The notes under the pieces were generated by a model. The model was not told the origin of the DNA. It did not search any database and saw only the letters and a list, made by a program, of their open reading frames with translations. A DNA stretch of 35,124 nt from NCBI GenBank assembly GCA_024697425.1, contig JAILFT010000008.1, forward strand, positions 1 to 35,124. Reading direction: 5' to 3'. The stretch comes from Butyrivibrio sp. GTDB taxonomy: Bacteria; Bacillota; Clostridia; Lachnospirales; Lachnospiraceae. The position numbers and the translations under genes were made by a program. Positions 17,789-25,406 of the stretch are shown piece after piece (position 1 is the stretch's first letter; each line of letters begins with the position of its first letter).

Positions 17789-18691
17789 TTATCTTCCGCT
17801 TATATCATTATAACACTCAGGTCTTCTGTCACGGAACAACCCCCAGGAAAGTCTGTTCCTTCTTATCTCATCAAAATCGTATTCTGCGTAGATTATCTCC
17901 TCTTTGTCCCGGGAAGCCTTTGCGATGCAGTCTCCTGTCTCATCGGTTAAAAAGCTTGTTCCGTAGAAGCAAAGGCTTGATGACTGGCCTCCATTCTCCT
18001 CTGAGGGTTCTACGCTCTCGGTTCCTATGCGGTTTGCCGCCGCCACAGGAATTATGTTGGCTGCTGAATGTCCCTGCATGGTTCTCATCCAGTGGCCGCT
18101 GCTGTCAACGTTCAGTATGGGCTCAGATCCTATTGCAGTGGGATAAAGTATTATGTCAGCCCCGTTAAGAGCAAGACACCTTGCGGTCTCCGGGAACCAC
18201 TGATCCCAGCATATGCCAACACCCACTTTGCCGTAAGATGTGTCAAACACCTTAAAGCCGGTATTGCCCGGTGTAAAATAGAATTTCTCCTGATAGTAAT
18301 GGTCATCGGGAATATGGGTCTTTCTGTATACTCCAAGGAGCTCTCCGTCAGCATCTATCATAACTACAGAGTTGTAGAGTTCATTCCCATCCTTCTCGTA
18401 GATACTGATGGGCATCACCACCTTAAGCTCTGCACATAGTTTCTTAAAGTACTCCACCGCGGGATTCTCAAGAATATGGCTTGCCATCTCATAGTAGTCG
18501 TATCGCCTCTCCTGGCAGAAATATTTTCTCTCAAAGAGTTCGGACAAAAGAACTATCTTTGCCCCATTCTCTGCTGCCTGCCTTGTAAGTCTTCCGGCTG
18601 TTTCGATATTTCTTTTGACCTGCTCACTGTCTGATGCTGCTGATGCACCGCAGGCAAACTGGATGCAGGCCACCTTAACTTTACTGCTCAT
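17789..18691 (-). CDS. aguB: N-carbamoylputrescine amidase
   Basis: A nitrilase-superfamily enzyme that hydrolyses N-carbamoylputrescine to putrescine, CO2 and ammonia. The Glu-Lys-Cys catalytic triad is complete: Glu51 in LLSELFERKYF, Lys124 in YRKTHIPDD, and Cys161 in GVGICWDQWFPE. The motifs YYQEKFYFTPG and ALNGADIILYPTAIGSEP match plant and bacterial N-carbamoylputrescine amidases well, and the 300-residue length is normal. GAGG lies 8 nt upstream of the ATG. It follows agmatine deiminase after a 135-nt gap, which holds a small hairpin (TACCGG/CCGGTA, 18726-18742) but no open frame or good promoter. Together the two genes convert agmatine to putrescine. Confidence 0.96.
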   Translation of the reverse strand: MSSKVKVACIQFACGASAASDSEQVKRNIETAGRLTRQAAENGAKIVLLSELFERKYFCQERRYDYYEMASHILENPAVEYFKKLCAELKVVMPISIYEKDGNELYNSVVMIDADGELLGVYRKTHIPDDHYYQEKFYFTPGNTGFKVFDTSYGKVGVGICWDQWFPETARCLALNGADIILYPTAIGSEPILNVDSSGHWMRTMQGHSAANIIPVAAANRIGTESVEPSEENGGQSSSLCFYGTSFLTDETGDCIAKASRDKEEIIYAEYDFDEIRRNRLSWGLFRDRRPECYNDISGR

Positions 18692-18826
18692 ATATATGTC
18701 CTCTTTCGTGTGATTATATGGATGATACCGGATTGGCCGGTAGTCTGTGTTATACAGGTTGCCGTTTGTGGCATATAGCAGGGACCTGATTGATACTGGT
18801 TTTGCAGGAAATCTGTGGCTTGCGGA

Positions 18827-20104
18827 TTAGCAGATTTCCGGTACCTGCTGGGTTATGCAGTGGATGTTGCCGCCACCAAGAAGGATGGCTCTTGCATCAA
18901 TCCCTATAATCTGTCTGTCGGGGCAAAGCTTTTTCAGGATGTCTATTGCCCTTCTATCGCTTTCCGCGTTATTGCCACCAAATTGCGGAACCAGCACCGC
19001 TTTATTTATGAAATAGAAGTTCACGTAACTGGCTGCAAGGCGCTCCTCTGCTTCTCTTGTGTCCTCTCCCTCTTCAAACTCGTAGTTATCAAGGTCGCTT
19101 TGCTCCACCGTGACAGGGTGATTGGGGATAGGGAGTTTGTGAATCTTAAGCTTTCTTCCCTTTGCATCGGTCTCTCCTTCGAGATACTCAAGGTCAGCTT
19201 TGGACATCTCATACTGGGGATCATCGGTATTGTCTGTCCATGCAAGGACCACCTCTCCCGGCTTTATAAATGCACACACGTTGTCAACGTGCTCGTTGGT
19301 TTCGTCATTATAGATGCCCCGCGGGAGCCAGAGAACTTTCTCCGCTCCCAGGTAGGTCTTAAGCTTCTCTTCTATCTGCACTTTGGTAAGGTCCGGGTTC
19401 CTTCCGGGACTTAAAAGGCAGCTCTCCGTAACCATGACGGTGCCCTCTCCGTCGCAGTGAATGCTTCCTCCTTCCAGGACAAAAGGTGCAGCATCGTAGT
19501 AATCCGTTTCATAAAGCTCGCAGAATTCCCCTGCAACTTTGTCGTCCTTGTCCCAGGATGCGTACAGGCCATCCACCTTGCCGCCCCAGGCATTAAATGC
19601 CCAGTTCACGGCTCTTATGTCCCGGCCCTTCTTTGTCAGGAATGTGGGGCCCACGTCCCTTGCCCAGGCATCGTCGGAATCTATGGGAAGGATGTAGAGT
19701 CTGTCGCTTAGGATGGTGTCGTCGGGATTTGCGGTTTCGTTTTTTGCAATTTTCATTCCTTCTGTATCGGGTGCTGCTGTCTCGGGCACCGTTGTCTCCT
19801 GATCTGTCTCCGGTTCTGTTATCTCCGGTTCTGATGCCTCTTCTCTGCTCTCATAGTCCTCGATAAGGCTTGTGAGAAATTCTTCTGCCTCTTTGTAATG
19901 CTCCCGATCCGTCAAGATATAGAGGTTCTCCCGCTTTAGTATCTCCAGGTAGATTTCCCCAAAGGCTTTCAGCGCAGCCGATCTGTCTTTTCCCCAGCTT
20001 CCGGGCCGGGTGGGATATATCATTATGGTTCCGTCATGGGGAGAGAATTCGGATGGCATGGAGTAGCCATCTGTAATTGGAGTTGTATCTGTGATCCTGG
20101 TCAT
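18827..20104 (-). CDS. aguA: Agmatine deiminase with low-complexity insertion
   Basis: It converts agmatine to N-carbamoylputrescine and ammonia. The guanidino-modifying fold is recognisable from [12 protein letters not shown] (about residues 144-155), [14 protein letters not shown] (209-222), [10 protein letters not shown] (266-275), and the catalytic Cys416 in [13 protein letters not shown] at the C-terminus. The protein has 425 residues where the family usually has about 365. The excess is an acidic Glu/Pro/Thr-rich insertion at about residues 84-131 ([19 protein letters not shown]), between LTSLIEDY and LSDRLYILP, in a position likely to be a surface loop. All catalytic motifs lie outside it. 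AGGAGG lies 6 nt before the ATG. It sits 27 nt after the carboxynorspermidine decarboxylase gene, inside the polyamine operon. Confidence 0.95.
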   Translation of the reverse strand: MTRITDTTPITDGYSMPSEFSPHDGTIMIYPTRPGSWGKDRSAALKAFGEIYLEILKRENLYILTDREHYKEAEEFLTSLIEDYESREEASEPEITEPETDQETTVPETAAPDTEGMKIAKNETANPDDTILSDRLYILPIDSDDAWARDVGPTFLTKKGRDIRAVNWAFNAWGGKVDGLYASWDKDDKVAGEFCELYETDYYDAAPFVLEGGSIHCDGEGTVMVTESCLLSPGRNPDLTKVQIEEKLKTYLGAEKVLWLPRGIYNDETNEHVDNVCAFIKPGEVVLAWTDNTDDPQYEMSKADLEYLEGETDAKGRKLKIHKLPIPNHPVTVEQSDLDNYEFEEGEDTREAEERLAASYVNFYFINKAVLVPQFGGNNAESDRRAIDILKKLCPDRQIIGIDARAILLGGGNIHCITQQVPEIC

Positions 20105-20131
20105 TTCATTCCTCCTGTCTTCCTGTGTTTG

Positions 20132-21532
20132 TTACAGTCTGGATTTAAAATCAGAATAACCAAATCTCTTTAAAACCTCAACGGTTCCGTCCTCGTGGAG
20201 AATGTCGATATCGGGAAGTGCCATGCCGTTGAAGGTATTGTTCTTGACCATGCTGTAAATGGCCATGTCCTCGAAAATCAGCCTGTCGCCGATATGCTTT
20301 TCCTCTTCGAAGCTGTAGTCACCTATCACGTCTCCCGCAAGGCAGGTCCTTGAGGATAGCCTGTAGGTGTAATTCATCTCTCCGGGCTGCTCTGAATCAC
20401 GAAGCGGCGGTCTGTAGGGCATCTCCAGAACATCAGGCATATGGCAGGCTGCGGAGGTGTCAAGAACAAGGACAGGGATCCTGTCTGTCTCCACAACATC
20501 CATGACCGTGGTCACAAGATAGCCTGCGTTAAGGGCGATGGCTTCTCCGGGCTCAAGGTAAACCTCAATGCCATACCTTGCCCTGATATAGCGCACAAGT
20601 CTTATAAGGCCCTCGATGTCGTAGTCTTCTCTGGTGATGTGATGTCCGCCCCCAAGGTTGATCCACTTGATCCTGGGGATATCCTCATTGCCGCTTGTAT
20701 GCGTATAGGAGCTGACTGCGGCGGGCTGCTCACCGGCAGCGGAGCCTTCCTGACTTACAGGCTGCTGTCCTGCATTCACTCCGCCTGGCTGCTTTGCGGT
20801 ATCTTCGCCGGCAGCCTCGTCCTCAAAGGAATCCGCCTCGCTTCCTCCTATCATGTCGAAGATGTAGGAGTCGTAGTCCTCATCGATAAGAGGCCTTGGA
20901 AAGAATCTGTGGAAATCCTTCTCAACCTTAAGGAAGGTATCCTCCAGTGGCTCAAAGCCCTGCTCGCACAGGTTGTGAAAGTGAAGTCCCTCCACCCCTT
21001 TGGGAAGCACCTTGGGCATATCCTCGTTTCTGATTCCAAGTCGGGATCCGGGCGCACAGGGATCATAGATCTCATGGCTGTCCTCTGCGCTGATCTCAGG
21101 ATTGATCCTGAGTCCCACAGAGAGCCTTCCAGCAGAAGCATATCTCTCCCATACCGGCCTGTGGTGTTCAAGTTGATTTAAGGAATTAAAGACGATGTGG
21201 TCGCAGATACCGCAGACCTCTTCCATCTCGTCATCCTTGAATGCCGGCTCAAAAACATGGTTCTCAGGTCTTGAGAATCCGCATTTATTAAGTCCGCAGC
21301 CAGGAATCTTAAACTCCTCATGGGCAAGCCTTGCTTCGTATATTCCCGAAGCTGTGGCTCCCGCCAGATAATCGGCTATCAGAGGATAGGTCTGATAAAC
21401 AGAGAAGGCCTTTTGGGCCAGAAGTATCTTCGCTCCCGATTTATCCTGAACCTCCTTCAGGATCCTGAGGTTCTCCTTAAGTTTTCTCTCATCAACAACG
21501 TATGCCGGTGTGGGTATCTCTTTGAATGTCAT
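20132..21532 (-). CDS. nspC: Carboxynorspermidine/carboxyspermidine decarboxylase with insertion
   Basis: A fold-III PLP decarboxylase that removes CO2 from carboxyspermidine or carboxynorspermidine to give spermidine or norspermidine. The PLP lysine is Lys41 in LLAQKAFSV. Other family marks are LRINPE (141-146), LHFHNLCEQ (183-191), INLGGGHHIT (291-300), EPGEAI (327-332), and CLAGDVIGDY (397-406). The C-terminal PLP-domain features are complete. At 466 residues it is well above the roughly 380 usual for the family; the surplus is a Gly/Ala/Gln/Glu-rich stretch at about residues 214-286, just before the GGGHH motif. GAGGA lies 5 nt before the ATG. It starts 33 nt after the synthase gene and forms the second step of the carboxyspermidine route. 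Confidence 0.95.
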   Translation of the reverse strand: MTFKEIPTPAYVVDERKLKENLRILKEVQDKSGAKILLAQKAFSVYQTYPLIADYLAGATASGIYEARLAHEEFKIPGCGLNKCGFSRPENHVFEPAFKDDEMEEVCGICDHIVFNSLNQLEHHRPVWERYASAGRLSVGLRINPEISAEDSHEIYDPCAPGSRLGIRNEDMPKVLPKGVEGLHFHNLCEQGFEPLEDTFLKVEKDFHRFFPRPLIDEDYDSYIFDMIGGSEADSFEDEAAGEDTAKQPGGVNAGQQPVSQEGSAAGEQPAAVSSYTHTSGNEDIPRIKWINLGGGHHITREDYDIEGLIRLVRYIRARYGIEVYLEPGEAIALNAGYLVTTVMDVVETDRIPVLVLDTSAACHMPDVLEMPYRPPLRDSEQPGEMNYTYRLSSRTCLAGDVIGDYSFEEEKHIGDRLIFEDMAIYSMVKNNTFNGMALPDIDILHEDGTVEVLKRFGYSDFKSRL

Positions 21533-21565
21533 AGCAGTCCTCGCAAAGAAGTCTTTTTGTAAAAG

Positions 21566-22828
21566 TTACTGAACCTCCACAGGGTTCTCATCAACAACCC
21601 AGGGCAGTCCGTACTTGTTAAGCATATCCATGTAAGGATCGGGATCGAATTCGTCTGTTGTATATACGCCTGGCTTCTTCCACTGACCTGAAACCACAAG
21701 CGCTGTTCCGATCATTGCGGGAACGCCTGTTGTATAGCTGATAGCCTGACTTCCCAGCTCCTTGTAGCACTCCTGGTGATCGCACACATTGTAGATGTAG
21801 ATTACCTTCTCTTTTCCGTCTTTGGTTCCGCGGATGATACATCCGATGTTGGTCTTACCTACTGTTCTGGGGCCAAGGCTTGCGGGATCGGGCAAAAGAG
21901 CCTTCAAAAACTGGATGGGCACTATATCTTTTCCCTCAAACTTAATGGGAGTTGTTGAAAGCATTCCAACGTCCTCAAGGCATCTCATGTGATCAAGGTA
22001 GCTCTGTCCGAAGGTCATGAAGAAACGGATCCTCCTGATCTCAGGGAAGTTTCTTCCAAGTGCCTCAATCTCCTCATGGTGCAAAAGATACATATCTTTC
22101 ATTCCAACTTCGGGGAAGTCATACTCTCTTTTGATCTCCATGGGTTTTGTCTCTACCCAGTGACCGTCCTCCCAGTAGCTGCCGTTGGCGCTTACTTCAC
22201 GAAGGTTGATCTCGGGATTGAAGTTGGTGGCAAAGGCATATCCGTGGTCTCCGCCGTTGCAGTCAAGAATATCAACGGTATGGATCTCATCGAAATAGTG
22301 CTTCTTGGCGTAAGCTACGAATACGCTGGTTACACCGGGATCGAAGCCTGTTCCCAGAAGACCTGTGATTCCTGCCTCCTTGAACTTATCCATATATGCC
22401 CACTGATAGCTGTAATCAAAGTAAGCGGTAAAGCCCTTCTCCTTGCAGCGCTTCTCGTAAGCTGCTCTCCATACGGGCTCGTCGGTATCCTCAGGCTCAT
22501 AGTTTGCTGTGTCGATGTAGTCCACCTTGCACTCAAGGCAGGCATCCATGATGGTCAGATCCTGATAGGGAAGTGCCACATTAAGAACCGCATCCGGCTG
22601 ATACTCCTTTATAAGTTTAACAAGGTCCTTCACATCATCAGCGTTTACTGTAGCTGTGGTGATCTTTACAGGGCTTCCCTGCTTTTCAAGTTTCTCCTTA
22701 AGGGCGTCGCACTTACTTACTGTGCGGCTTGCAAGGCACATTTCGGTAAATACCCCGCTGTTCTGTGCGCACTTCTGAATTGCAACCTGGGCTACTCCTC
22801 CGCAGCCGATAACAAGTAATCTGCTCAT
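21566..22828 (-). CDS. Carboxynorspermidine/carboxyspermidine synthase (saccharopine dehydrogenase family)
   Basis: This enzyme reductively condenses putrescine (or diaminopropane) with aspartate semialdehyde using NADPH to give carboxyspermidine (or carboxynorspermidine). The 420-residue protein begins with a Rossmann motif, VIGCGGVAQVA (residues 6-16), and continues with LASRTVSKCDAL, NVALPYQDL, and DYIDTANYEPED, all typical of the LYS1-like branch. TGFDPGVTSVFVAYAKK lies mid-protein, and a C-terminal catalytic region follows. The general saccharopine dehydrogenase family also includes lysine enzymes, but the adjacent nspC makes the polyamine assignment secure. AAGGAG lies 6 nt before the ATG. 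A 54-nt gap with a hairpin separates it from speE. Confidence 0.94.
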   Translation of the reverse strand: MSRLLVIGCGGVAQVAIQKCAQNSGVFTEMCLASRTVSKCDALKEKLEKQGSPVKITTATVNADDVKDLVKLIKEYQPDAVLNVALPYQDLTIMDACLECKVDYIDTANYEPEDTDEPVWRAAYEKRCKEKGFTAYFDYSYQWAYMDKFKEAGITGLLGTGFDPGVTSVFVAYAKKHYFDEIHTVDILDCNGGDHGYAFATNFNPEINLREVSANGSYWEDGHWVETKPMEIKREYDFPEVGMKDMYLLHHEEIEALGRNFPEIRRIRFFMTFGQSYLDHMRCLEDVGMLSTTPIKFEGKDIVPIQFLKALLPDPASLGPRTVGKTNIGCIIRGTKDGKEKVIYIYNVCDHQECYKELGSQAISYTTGVPAMIGTALVVSGQWKKPGVYTTDEFDPDPYMDMLNKYGLPWVVDENPVEVQ

Positions 22829-22848
22829 ATTATTCTCCTTTCATCAAC

Positions 22849-22888
22849 AGATAACACGGATTGTTTCGTATTTATGACCATGTTATCT
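22849..22888 (-). other. Intercistronic hairpin after speE
   Basis: Plus-strand arms AGATAACACGG (22849-22859) and CCATGTTATCT (22878-22888) form an 11-position stem with one mismatch and an 18-nt loop. One arm covers the speE stop codon. No U run follows, so it is not a standard terminator; it may set message stability or the ratio of SpeE to the downstream enzymes. Confidence 0.5.
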
Positions 22889-23755
22889 TGACATATCCTC
22901 CTCTTCCTGAAGTAAATCTTCAACATACTTGGGAAGCATGAAAGCTCCTTTATGCAAATGTGTGGTGTAATACCACGTCTTTATTCCTCTCTCGTCCCAT
23001 CTGTCGGGATTGAAATCCTTGAGGGGATGGTACTTCTTGCTGGCAAAGCCAAAGAGCCAGTATCCTGCCGGGCAGGTGGGAATGTGGGCCTGATAAACCC
23101 TGTTCACCGGAAATACCCTGTAGGCCTTTCTGTGCATGGCTCTGCAGCTCTCCTCGTCCTCATCGTAGAAGGGGCTGCCATGCTGATAAACCATGATACC
23201 GTCATCGTGGAGCGCCTTGTAGCAGCTGCCGTAGAACTCCTTGGTAAAAAGACCTGCCTCATGTCCCAGGGGCTCTGTGGCATCATTTATGATAAGGTCG
23301 TACATATCCTCGCATTTCCGAAGGTACTTAAGTCCGTCCTGATAAAAGATATGGACTCTGTCGTCCTCAAGTCCAATGGCGTTGTCGGGGAAATACTGCT
23401 TGCACACATCCACAAACATGGAATCGGGCTCAACCACATCAATGACCTTGATCTCATCATAGTGAGTCAGTTCTCTTGCCACGCCTCCGTCACCGCCTCC
23501 AAGGACCAGGACTCTCTGGACCTTTGGGTGAACGGCCATGGGCACGTGCACTATCATCTCATCGTAAGTGAACTCATCCTTCTCCGAAAAGATGATATTT
23601 CCGTCGGAGGCAAGGAACTTGCCAAACTCCGGGGAATCGAAAACGTCTATTCTCTGAAATTCACTGGTTCCGGAAAAGAGCTGTTTGGACAGGCGAATGC
23701 TGATCTTAACATTACCTGTATGCATGTCACTGAACCAATAATCCATTTCTGCCAT
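22883..23755 (-). CDS. speE: Spermidine synthase-like aminopropyltransferase
   Basis: It transfers an aminopropyl group from decarboxylated S-adenosylmethionine to a diamine or polyamine. The SAM-binding motif LGGGDGGVAREL lies at 85-96, the acidic ribose-binding region DVVEPD at 106-111, and the catalytic Asp158 in INDATEPLGHEAGLFT. That motif differs from the usual DSTDPVGP, with Glu in place of the second Asp and His in place of Pro, so the amine specificity may differ. YQHGSPF (190-196) and CPAGYWLFGFASK (228-240) complete the family pattern. Its 290 residues are normal. AAAGGAGGT precedes the ATG. The needed co-substrate comes from SpeD, which is not in the window; the operon also has the independent carboxyspermidine route. 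Confidence 0.93.
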   Translation of the reverse strand: MAEMDYWFSDMHTGNVKISIRLSKQLFSGTSEFQRIDVFDSPEFGKFLASDGNIIFSEKDEFTYDEMIVHVPMAVHPKVQRVLVLGGGDGGVARELTHYDEIKVIDVVEPDSMFVDVCKQYFPDNAIGLEDDRVHIFYQDGLKYLRKCEDMYDLIINDATEPLGHEAGLFTKEFYGSCYKALHDDGIMVYQHGSPFYDEDEESCRAMHRKAYRVFPVNRVYQAHIPTCPAGYWLFGFASKKYHPLKDFNPDRWDERGIKTWYYTTHLHKGAFMLPKYVEDLLQEEEDMSR

Positions 23756-23782
23756 AAAATATTACCTCCTTTGATCCAATGG

Positions 23783-23815
23783 GTGAGCCAATGAGAACCG
23801 TCCCCATTGGCTCAC
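23783..23815. repeat. REP-like perfect palindrome at the speA stop codon
   Basis: Perfect 11-bp inverted repeats GTGAGCCAATG (23783-23793) and CATTGGCTCAC (23805-23815) enclose an 11-nt loop, AGAACCGTCCC. One arm includes the speA TGA. A GGGGACGGTTCT core in a palindrome is, from memory, common to short dispersed repeats in many Firmicutes that have been linked to REP-associated (Y1) transposases. There is no U run, so it is not an ordinary terminator. No second copy was found in the window. Confidence 0.7.
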
Positions 23816-25260
23816 TTAAGTACGAAGAGCTGAGAGATATCCTCGCTCTCGGGGCCCTGCATGGAACAGCCTTTTTCAATTGCTGTCATTATATATTCAA
23901 GGATCTCTTCCGTGATCATCTCTCCCGGAGAAAGAATCGGTATTCCCGGAGGATAACACATAACGGATTCTGCGCTTATCCTGCCAACACACTCCCTGAT
24001 GGGAACAGACTCTTTTTCTGCATAAAAAGCTTCCTGGGGAGTAGCCTTAACAATAGGGGTGACATATTCTGCGGAAAAGAACTTCTGCTCAGGCTTACTG
24101 TAAAGCCTCCTGATATCGGCAAGAGCTCCCGCAAGTCTCTCGATGTCCTGAAGCCTGTCTCCTATGGAGATATAGGCCATGACATTGGAGAGATCTCCGA
24201 ATTCCATCTGGATATCGTATTCATCTCGAAGAAGGTCATAGACCTCAATACCTGTAAGACCTATCTTCCTTGTGTTTACCACAAGTTTGGTCTCATCAAA
24301 GTCAAAGATACTGCTTCCGTTCTTGAGCTCATTTCCGTAGGCATAGTAGCCGCCGATATCATTGATCTCTTCTCTGGCGTACTGAGCCATCTTTGTAACC
24401 TTCTCAAAACTGTCATGTCCGTTGAGGGCAAGGTTCCTTCTTGAAATATCAAGACTTCCCAGAAGAAGGTAGCTGGCTGAGGTAGTCTGGGTGAGATTAA
24501 CGATCCTGCTGATATATCCCACATTTGCACTAGGGCCGCAAAGAAGGATCGAACTCTGGGTAAGGCTTCCTCCGGACTTATGCATGCTTATGGCTGCCAT
24601 ATCTGCTCCCGCCGCCATGGCATTCAAAGGAAGGTTCGGGCCGAAGTACAGATGGGTTCCGTGGGCTTCATCCACAAGAGCCATCATTCCGTTTCTGTGA
24701 GCAAGGTCTACAATGCTCTTTAAATCCGAACAGATTCCGTAATAGGACGGATTGTTTATCAGGATAGCCTTGGCATCGGGGTTTTCTTTAACCGCCTTCT
24801 CGACATCCCTGATTTCCATTCCGAGGGGGATTCCAAGATTCACATCCACCTTGGGATCGATATACACAGGCACAGCGCCGCAAAGGATCAGGGCATTGAT
24901 GGCGCTCTTGTGCACATTCCTGGGCATGATGATCTTCTCGCCCTTTTTGACACTGGAAAGGACCATTGCCTGAACAGCGCTGGTGGTTCCGTTAACCATC
25001 ATAAAGGCGTGAGCTGCACCGAATGCATCCGCCATAAGTTCCTCGGCTTCCTTGATAACGGAAACCGGATGACAAAGGTTATCCAAAGGTTTCATGGAAT
25101 TGACATCAATTCCCACACATCTGTCTCCAAGAAATCTCACCAGCTCCGCGTTGCCCCTTCCCCTTTTATGGCCGGGAACATCAAAAGGCACTACCCTCTG
25201 CTTCCTGAAGCGCTCCAGAGCCTCATATATTGGGGCTTTTTTTTGCTTTTCCAAATTCAA
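23812..25260 (-). CDS. speA: Arginine decarboxylase (fold-I Orn/Lys/Arg decarboxylase family)
   Basis: A PLP enzyme, assigned to decarboxylation of arginine to agmatine. It belongs to the aspartate-aminotransferase-fold family of short Gram-positive decarboxylases (482 residues, no N-terminal wing domain). Visible motifs are FDVPGHKRG (26-34), VNGTTSAVQAM (89-99), MPRNVHKSA (112-120), VDEAHGTH (196-203), and the PLP-lysine motif SMHKSGGSLTQSS with Lys228. Family members act on arginine, lysine or ornithine; agmatine deiminase and N-carbamoylputrescine amidase in the same operon point to arginine. The start is a TTG at 25260: an in-frame TAG lies directly upstream, GGAGG lies 9 nt upstream, and there is no Met before residue 56. 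Codons 6-8 contain an A8 run. It is the first gene of the polyamine operon. Confidence 0.94.
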   Translation of the reverse strand: MNLEKQKKAPIYEALERFRKQRVVPFDVPGHKRGRGNAELVRFLGDRCVGIDVNSMKPLDNLCHPVSVIKEAEELMADAFGAAHAFMMVNGTTSAVQAMVLSSVKKGEKIIMPRNVHKSAINALILCGAVPVYIDPKVDVNLGIPLGMEIRDVEKAVKENPDAKAILINNPSYYGICSDLKSIVDLAHRNGMMALVDEAHGTHLYFGPNLPLNAMAAGADMAAISMHKSGGSLTQSSILLCGPSANVGYISRIVNLTQTTSASYLLLGSLDISRRNLALNGHDSFEKVTKMAQYAREEINDIGGYYAYGNELKNGSSIFDFDETKLVVNTRKIGLTGIEVYDLLRDEYDIQMEFGDLSNVMAYISIGDRLQDIERLAGALADIRRLYSKPEQKFFSAEYVTPIVKATPQEAFYAEKESVPIRECVGRISAESVMCYPPGIPILSPGEMITEEILEYIMTAIEKGCSMQGPESEDISQLFVLK

Positions 25261-25276
25261 CTAACTACTCCTCCGG

Positions 25277-25331
25277 TTAAATAAACGCATAACATACTAA
25301 AAGGAGTATCATGCCCACGCGAGCATGCTAC
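25277..25331 (-). promoter_or_regulatory. speA leader: hairpin with two overlapping mini-ORFs
   Basis: Plus-strand arms 25306-25316 and 25321-25331 form an 11-position stem with one mismatch around a 4-nt loop. Within it on the minus strand is a 5-codon frame, MLAWA (25309-25326), preceded by AAGGGG. Its TGA overlaps the ATG of an 11-codon hydrophobic frame, MILLLVCYAFI (25277-25312), which stops 2 nt before the speA GGAGG site. This arrangement would suit translational control by a leader peptide. Polyamine genes elsewhere are controlled by leader peptides, but whether these frames are translated is unknown. Confidence 0.35.
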
Positions 25332-25359
25332 CCCTTGTTGTATCTAATTAAACGCAATA

Positions 25360-25388
25360 ATCATACTATAAATCCAGGTATTATTAAA
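25360..25388 (-). promoter_or_regulatory. Candidate promoter of the polyamine operon
   Basis: On the minus strand TTTAAT (25383-25388), a 17-nt spacer and TATGAT (25360-25365). The start site near 25353 would give a leader of about 93 nt before speA. No terminator separates it from the upstream giant gene, so some read-through is possible. Confidence 0.5.
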
Positions 25389-25406
25389 GAGTTTTATGCA
25401 ATTTTT

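Noticed and set aside
20441-21181. Plus-strand open frame of 246 codons
   Set aside because: It lies opposite nspC, including its low-complexity insertion, and has no ribosome binding site or family motif.
21989-22819. Plus-strand open frame of 276 codons (similar ones at 22952-23794 and 23779-24444)
   Set aside because: All are opposite clearly identified polyamine genes; long antisense frames here follow from the codon bias of those genes.
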